From Actinomycetales bacterium (lineage in GTDB: Bacteria > Actinomycetota > Actinomycetes > S36-B12): DNA of 26,156 nucleotides. The position numbers and the translations under genes were made by a program. The notes under the pieces were generated by a model. That model saw only the letters and a program-made list of their open reading frames with translations, was not told where the DNA came from and made no database searches. The stretch is taken from contig JAFIHP010000423.1 in the NCBI GenBank assembly GCA_017849335.1, positions 1 to 26,156 on the forward strand, given 5' to 3'. Below are positions 22,157 to 26,156 of this stretch, one piece after another; position 1 is the stretch's first letter, and each line of letters opens with the position of its first letter.

Positions 22157-24112
22157 TCAGACGTTCGCGGCCGACGCCCGGTAGGCCCGCCATCCTCCGT
22201 ACGAGGTGATCTCGGGGTGCTGCTCGGCCATCTCCCGCTTGTACAGGATTCCCGGCACGACGCGGCCGTCGCTGAGCTCCACCGGCCCACGGTAGAGGCC
22301 CGGCGGCTCGCCCTCGATGACCTTCAGCAGCACCTCCAGCGGCACGAGGTACAGCTCCCCCGGGATCGACGCCCCGGTCTCGCCGTCCTCGACGCGGTAC
22401 ATGCCGGGGTGCACGTCGCCGATCGTGTGGACGCGGTACCGGGGAGCCGTCGAGATCTCCTCCACGAACTCCGCGCCGGCGAGGTTGCCATGCAGCTCCA
22501 GTCCGCGCATCAGCGTGCCGTTGACGAACAGCACGCCGTCGTCCAGCTCTCGTGCGGTGTCCCGTCGACCGGCCCAGCCGAAGTAGGCGAGGATCGCCGC
22601 GAAGAGCAGGTATCCGATCGTGATCTGCGGCGACGCGTTCCATGCGACTTCGTAGGCGTTGATGATGCCGACGAAGGACAGCGCGGCGGCCACGAGGGCG
22701 GTCGCGGCTGCCGCGTACATCCGACGGTCGATCACGAACGCCGTGATCGCGCCGAGGAGGACGCCGACGAGCACCGACCCCTGGCCGAACAGCTTGAGGC
22801 CGTCGTAGATGACGCCGTTGCTGATGAGGACGTCGACCCCGACGGCCTGCGCGTTCGTCGACGCGCTCGCGAGGGCGTTGTCGACCAGTCCCGTGGCCCA
22901 CTCCGCGATGCTCGGCAGCATCGCCACGACGATCGCCGGCGCGTAGCGCTTCGCGTTCACGTTGAAGGCCTGCGCGCCGATCACCATGCCGATGTAGAGC
23001 AGCACCGGGACCAGCGCCTGCATCGGGAAGACGGCGAGGAACGTCCCGACCAGTCCGGTGAAGCACACGACGGCGACGACGATCCCGGTCGCCAGGGAGT
23101 AGCCGATCCTCCCGCCAGCCTGCTTCCATCCCGGGTGGCCGATGTAGACCGCCGGCGGGAAGGGAGAGCCCAGGAAGGAGCCCACGACCGCGCCGAGGCC
23201 GTCGGCCGTCAGGACCTGCCGCACGGAGTAGCGATCACCGGCAGCAGCCGCGGACTCGACGTTTGTCATGCCCTCGGTGAAGTTGTAGATGCCGAGCGGG
23301 ATCGCCGAGGCGAGCAGCGGGGCGATGTCCTGCAGGCCGGTGACGACGTCGCCCGTCGGGAACGGCAGCTTGAGCGCCAGGTTGCTGATCGAGTCGGAGA
23401 CGCCCGAGGGCTCCAGGATCCCGGACCACCCCGCGGCGACGGCGATCCACGCGACCGCGGTCGACACGACGACCGCGAGCAAGGCGACCGGGACGCCGAA
23501 CGGCATCCGTCGGTTGCCCAGGAAGCCCACGAGGATGATCGCGAACGCGATGAAGCCGATCCAGGCGGCCTGCCACATCTGCGCGGCCGGCCGCATCGAG
23601 ATGAACGTGATCGAGATGCCGGCGAGGGCGCCGAGCAACGCCGCCCGCGGCGTGATGCGTCGGATGTACGGTCCGAGCACGGCGCCGAGCAGCACGATCA
23701 CGCCGACGATCAACGCCCACGCGAGGCCGGCACGGTAGGCCTTCATTGCGTCCCCGGACTGGATCAGCACCGGCAGCATGACGACGAAGACGACGATGAA
23801 CGTGTGCGGGACGCTCGGCCCGTAGGGCAGCGCCGTCACGTCGGTCCGGTTCTCCTTGCGGGCGAGGCGCCGCGCGAGCATCGCGTACCAGATGTTGCCG
23901 AGCGGCAGCGCGATGCCTAGCGCCGGCAGGATGCGTCCGTACACCGTGTCGCTGGGGATCTGCACGACGAACAGGCACAGGCCTGTCAGCACGATGACGT
24001 TGAGCAGGACGTTGGTGCCCAGGCCGAAGAGGCCGTTCCAGTCACCGCGCGTCCACCACGGGATGCGCACGCTCGGGGCGGTCCGGCCGCCGGCAGTCGC
24101 TGTCGTGCTCAT
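22157..24112 (-). CDS. NCS2-like permease fused to an allophanate-hydrolase C-terminal-like domain
   Basis: A 651-residue protein with two parts. Residues about 20-515 are a polytopic transporter with 12 or more helices, resembling xanthine/uracil permease-like NCS2 proteins (RKENRTDVTALPYGPSVPHTFIVVFVVMLPV; NFTEGMTNVESAAAAGDRYSVRQVLTADGLGAVVGSFLGSPFPPAVYIGHPGWKQAGGR). Residues about 525-651 match the C-terminal domain of allophanate hydrolase, a gamma-glutamylcyclotransferase-like fold: LFVNGTLMRGLELHGNL from F529 on, APRYRVHTIGDVHPGMYRV, GELYLVPLEVLLKVIEGEPPGLYRGPVELSDG and SYGGWRAYRA at the end. In allophanate hydrolase this domain processes the N-carboxycarbamate intermediate. The fusion suggests uptake coupled to a first chemical or sensing step. 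ATG 24112 follows AGGAAGG by seven bases and lies 2 bp after the hydrolase stop. Last gene of the operon. Confidence 0.88.
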   Translation of the reverse strand: MSTTATAGGRTAPSVRIPWWTRGDWNGLFGLGTNVLLNVIVLTGLCLFVVQIPSDTVYGRILPALGIALPLGNIWYAMLARRLARKENRTDVTALPYGPSVPHTFIVVFVVMLPVLIQSGDAMKAYRAGLAWALIVGVIVLLGAVLGPYIRRITPRAALLGALAGISITFISMRPAAQMWQAAWIGFIAFAIILVGFLGNRRMPFGVPVALLAVVVSTAVAWIAVAAGWSGILEPSGVSDSISNLALKLPFPTGDVVTGLQDIAPLLASAIPLGIYNFTEGMTNVESAAAAGDRYSVRQVLTADGLGAVVGSFLGSPFPPAVYIGHPGWKQAGGRIGYSLATGIVVAVVCFTGLVGTFLAVFPMQALVPVLLYIGMVIGAQAFNVNAKRYAPAIVVAMLPSIAEWATGLVDNALASASTNAQAVGVDVLISNGVIYDGLKLFGQGSVLVGVLLGAITAFVIDRRMYAAAATALVAAALSFVGIINAYEVAWNASPQITIGYLLFAAILAYFGWAGRRDTARELDDGVLFVNGTLMRGLELHGNLAGAEFVEEISTAPRYRVHTIGDVHPGMYRVEDGETGASIPGELYLVPLEVLLKVIEGEPPGLYRGPVELSDGRVVPGILYKREMAEQHPEITSYGGWRAYRASAANV

Positions 24113-24114
24113 GG

Positions 24115-24801
24115 TCAGGCCTTCCTGGTCTCGTCGGATGCGGCGATGGCGTCGAGCAGGTCGGCGGACGTCCCGACCCAGCCGACGATGCCGCCCTGCG
24201 CCGCGAACATCGCGAGGGCGGACTGGTGGAACTCGGGGAAGTACGAGCCGGTGCAGTCCGACAGCACGAGGCACTCGAAGCCCCGGTCGTTGGCTGCCCG
24301 AACGGTGGTCTGCACGCACACCTCCGTCGTGACGCCCGTGACGACCAGGTGCGTGACCCCGGACGCGCGCAGGATCGCCTCGAGGTCCGTGGCGTAGAAG
24401 GCGTCCTTCCCGGGCTTGTCGAGCACGACCTCGCCCTCGACCGGGGCGAGCTCGGGGACGATCTCGTGGCCGGCGGATCCGCGGACGAGGAGCCGGCCCA
24501 TCGGACCGTCGTCGCCGATGCGCAGCGACGGGTTGCCGCGGTCCCGCTTGGCCGGGTACAGGTCGCTGAGGTCGGGCCGGTGCCCCTCGCGCGTATGGAT
24601 GACCATCGCGCCGTGCTCGCGGAAGGCGTCCAGCACGCGCCGGGTGGGCTCGATGGCGACCTGCAGCCGGGACACGTCGTTGCCGAGGGACTCCCCGAAG
24701 CCCCCGGGTTCGACGAAGTCACGCTGGAAGTCGATGCACAGAAGGGCTGTGCGGCCGAGCTCGAAGCGGAACGGGTAGGGCTCCGCTGCGGTGGTGATCA
24801 T
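24115..24801 (-). CDS. Cysteine hydrolase (isochorismatase / biuret-hydrolase superfamily)
   Basis: A 228-residue amidohydrolase. The catalytic triad is visible: D24 in LLCIDFQRDFVEPGGFG, K129 in VLDKPGKDAFYATDLE, and C162 in GVTTEVCVQTTVRAANDRGFE, with a cis-peptide-type VTGVTTEVC loop. Members cleave amide bonds in biuret, ureidoacrylate, N-carbamoylsarcosine, nicotinamide and similar compounds. SDCTGSYFPEFHQSALAMFAAQGGIVGWVGTSADL near the end resembles the biuret/ureidoacrylate branch rather than nicotinamidase. The ATG at 24801 follows AAGGAGG by four bases. It lies 37 bp after carbamate kinase and 2 bp before the permease fusion, so it probably makes a carbamoyl product for the operon. 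The exact substrate cannot be read from sequence. Confidence 0.92.
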   Translation of the reverse strand: MITTAAEPYPFRFELGRTALLCIDFQRDFVEPGGFGESLGNDVSRLQVAIEPTRRVLDAFREHGAMVIHTREGHRPDLSDLYPAKRDRGNPSLRIGDDGPMGRLLVRGSAGHEIVPELAPVEGEVVLDKPGKDAFYATDLEAILRASGVTHLVVTGVTTEVCVQTTVRAANDRGFECLVLSDCTGSYFPEFHQSALAMFAAQGGIVGWVGTSADLLDAIAASDETRKA

Positions 24802-24838
24802 GCGTCCTCCTTGGTGGCGCGATCCTTCGTCGGCCGGC

Positions 24839-25804
24839 TCAGGCGCCGGTCCGGGTGATCCGTGTTCCCGACCGGCCGCGCAGGGCCTCCGGGAGGGCAG
24901 CGATGGACGTGATCACGGCCTGCTCGCCGCCGGCGTCCAGGAAGGCCAAGGCCGACTCGATCTTCGGACCCATGGACCCGGCCGGGAACTCGCCCGCCGC
25001 CAGGTGATCTCGCGCCTCGGCGGCGTCGATGGTGTCGAGCGCGCGCTGGCGGTCGGTTCCGAAGCCGACGTACACCTGGTCCACCCCCGTGACGAGGACG
25101 AGGGTCTGCAGGCCGATGCGCGCGGCGAGGAGGGCGGACAGTCGATCCTTGTCGATGACGGCGTCCACGCTGCGCCAGCCGTCCTCGTCCCGCACGACCG
25201 GGATCCCGCCCCCGCCGCCGGCGATGACGACCGAGCCGGTTCGCACGAGGGCGGCGATCTGCGTCGCTTCGAGCACGTCCCGCGGGAGCGGACTGGAGAC
25301 CACGCGGCGGAAGACGCCGTCGCTGGTCTCGCTGACGGTCCAGCCGGCCTCCGAGACGCGCAGGCGGGCGACGTCCGCGGACATCGTCGAGCCGATCGGC
25401 TTGGTGAGATGGTCGAACGCCGGGTCGGCCGGGTCCACCTCGGCATGCGTGAGGACCGTCACGGCGCGCTGATCGACGCCGCGGCGCGCGAGCGCGTTGT
25501 CGACCTCCAGGGTCAGGATGTGCCCGATGCCGCCCTGGGAGTCGGCGACGGCCAGCCACAGCGGCAGGTCGGGCAGGCCCTCGATCGGCGCCTCGGGCGC
25601 GACGAGCTCCCCGCGGCGCAGGATGTAGCCGACCTGGGGACCGTTGCCGTGGCTGACGACCACCTGCCAGCCGTCGGCCACCAGGCCCGCGACCTGCTCG
25701 GCGAAGGAGGCCGCCCGCTCCTGCTGGCGCACGATCGATCCGGCCTCGCCCTCCAGCACGAGGGCGTTCCCGCCGATCGCGATGAGAGCGCTGGGGGCGC
25801 TCAT
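24839..25804 (-). CDS. arcC: Carbamate kinase
   Basis: A 321-residue amino-acid kinase-fold enzyme that makes ATP and carbamate (then ammonia and CO2) from carbamoyl phosphate and ADP. Motifs are LIAIGGNALV at the start, VVVSHGNGPQVGYILRR, DPAFDHLTKPIGS, VIAGGGGGIPV, VIDKDRLSALLA and the FPAGSMGPKIESALAF segment. Length is normal. The ATG at 25804 overlaps the stop of the DUF1116 gene by four bases (ATGA). No arginine-deiminase or ornithine carbamoyltransferase gene is adjacent, so carbamoyl phosphate probably comes from an oxamate-type transcarbamoylase encoded with DUF1116. Confidence 0.95.
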   Translation of the reverse strand: MSAPSALIAIGGNALVLEGEAGSIVRQQERAASFAEQVAGLVADGWQVVVSHGNGPQVGYILRRGELVAPEAPIEGLPDLPLWLAVADSQGGIGHILTLEVDNALARRGVDQRAVTVLTHAEVDPADPAFDHLTKPIGSTMSADVARLRVSEAGWTVSETSDGVFRRVVSSPLPRDVLEATQIAALVRTGSVVIAGGGGGIPVVRDEDGWRSVDAVIDKDRLSALLAARIGLQTLVLVTGVDQVYVGFGTDRQRALDTIDAAEARDHLAAGEFPAGSMGPKIESALAFLDAGGEQAVITSIAALPEALRGRSGTRITRTGA

Positions 25805-26156
25805 CGTCCGGCCTCCCGCGCGAGCGCGTGGACGGCCGCCACGAACACCTCGGGCGGGGCGGTCACGATGCCGGCGCCGATCTGGCCGACCCCGGCCTCC
25901 CGGTGCGCGATCCCGGTGTTGATCACCGGGAGCACCCCGGTGTCGAGGACGGCGAGCACGTCGATGCCGCTCGGCGTCCCGGTGAAGTTGAGCGAGGGGA
26001 TGGGGAACGCCGGGTGGGGGCGCACGGTGATCCGCCGCATCGACCGCGAGATGGCGAGCGCATCGTCGGGCGTCCCCCCGACGAACTGCGTGATCGCGGG
26101 CGCGGCCGCCATGGCGAACCCGCCCAGGCCGACCGTCTCGGTGGTCGCCGAGTCGC
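25801..26156 (-). CDS. DUF1116 (YlbE/AllG-like) protein (partial, N-terminus off right edge)
   Basis: The C-terminal 117 or so residues of a longer protein: the frame is open past the window edge, and the ATG at 26112 is internal. TETVGLGGFAMAAAPAITQFVGGTPDDALAISRSMRRIT, SLNFTGTPSGIDVLAVLDTG and PVINTGIAHREAGVGQIGAGIVTAPPEVF are typical of the end of DUF1116. In E. coli the homologue YlbE (AllG) works with FdrA/AllF and YlbF/AllH in oxamate carbamoyltransferase, linked to carbamate kinase in allantoin use. It overlaps arcC by four bases. FdrA and DUF2877 partners would be expected upstream, outside the window. Confidence 0.85.
   Translation of the reverse strand, partial: DSATTETVGLGGFAMAAAPAITQFVGGTPDDALAISRSMRRITVRPHPAFPIPSLNFTGTPSGIDVLAVLDTGVLPVINTGIAHREAGVGQIGAGIVTAPPEVFVAAVHALAREAGR

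Noticed and set aside
22079..23920. A 613-codon open frame on the plus strand opposite the permease fusion
   Set aside because: Its composition (Arg, Asp, His, Glu repeats) is typical of antisense frames in GC-rich genes; the minus-strand permease has clear helices and motifs.
1..26156. CRISPR arrays, transposases, integrases and rRNA genes
   Set aside because: No regularly spaced repeats, no transposase- or integrase-like protein and no rRNA sequence were seen on either strand.

Overview
The window is GC-rich chromosomal DNA, densely packed with genes that strongly favour G or C at third codon positions. It suggests an actinomycete (Actinomycetota), perhaps near Nocardioidaceae. Supporting signs are an F420-dependent luciferase-like oxidoreductase, a DUF6328 protein, an HTH/Clp-N gene pair, a ROK sugar kinase of actinobacterial type, many GTG starts and several apparently leaderless genes. 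The genus is a guess. No plasmid, phage structural gene, transposase, integrase, rRNA or CRISPR array is visible.

Left part (1-5139): a leftward operon encodes an ApbE flavin transferase, a haem-b ferric-reductase-like membrane protein, an anchored PepSY protein with a Ser/Gly/Asp/His tail, and a secreted coiled-coil protein that runs off the left edge. Divergent from it lies an OmpR-type response regulator and histidine kinase pair. The layout suggests an envelope redox module governed by its own two-component system.

Middle part (5136-16414): an NlpC/P60-like secreted protein lacking the catalytic Cys; a TrpB2-type tryptophan synthase beta chain; an HTH regulator plus Clp-N protein with two matching palindromes over its promoter; a Wzx/MATE-like flippase; a short MTA/SAH nucleosidase-like enzyme; an anchored Ser/Pro-rich protein; tRNA-Ser(UGA) followed immediately by a CrtO-like acyltransferase and a YihY/BrkB membrane protein; a zinc alcohol dehydrogenase and a ROK kinase; tRNA-Ser(GCU); and an AraC-VOC-DUF1905 operon.

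Accessory-looking part (16489-20497): tRNA-Arg(ACG), a strong hairpin, a Fic AMP-transferase with an AT-rich 14-bp inverted repeat over its promoter, and a two-gene operon of a Gfo/Idh/MocA oxidoreductase and a divergent PanB-like enzyme. A small unrecognised ORF follows.

Right part (20483-26156): an F420-dependent oxidoreductase, a DUF6328 membrane protein, and a tightly coupled leftward operon entering from the right edge: DUF1116 (YlbE/AllG-like), carbamate kinase, a cysteine hydrolase of the isochorismatase/biuret-hydrolase superfamily, and an NCS2-like permease fused to an allophanate-hydrolase C-terminal-like domain. Together these look like uptake and breakdown of a ureido or carbamoyl compound, with carbamoyl phosphate converted to ATP, ammonia and CO2. 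This operon, with its transporter fusion, is the strongest candidate for an undescribed system here.
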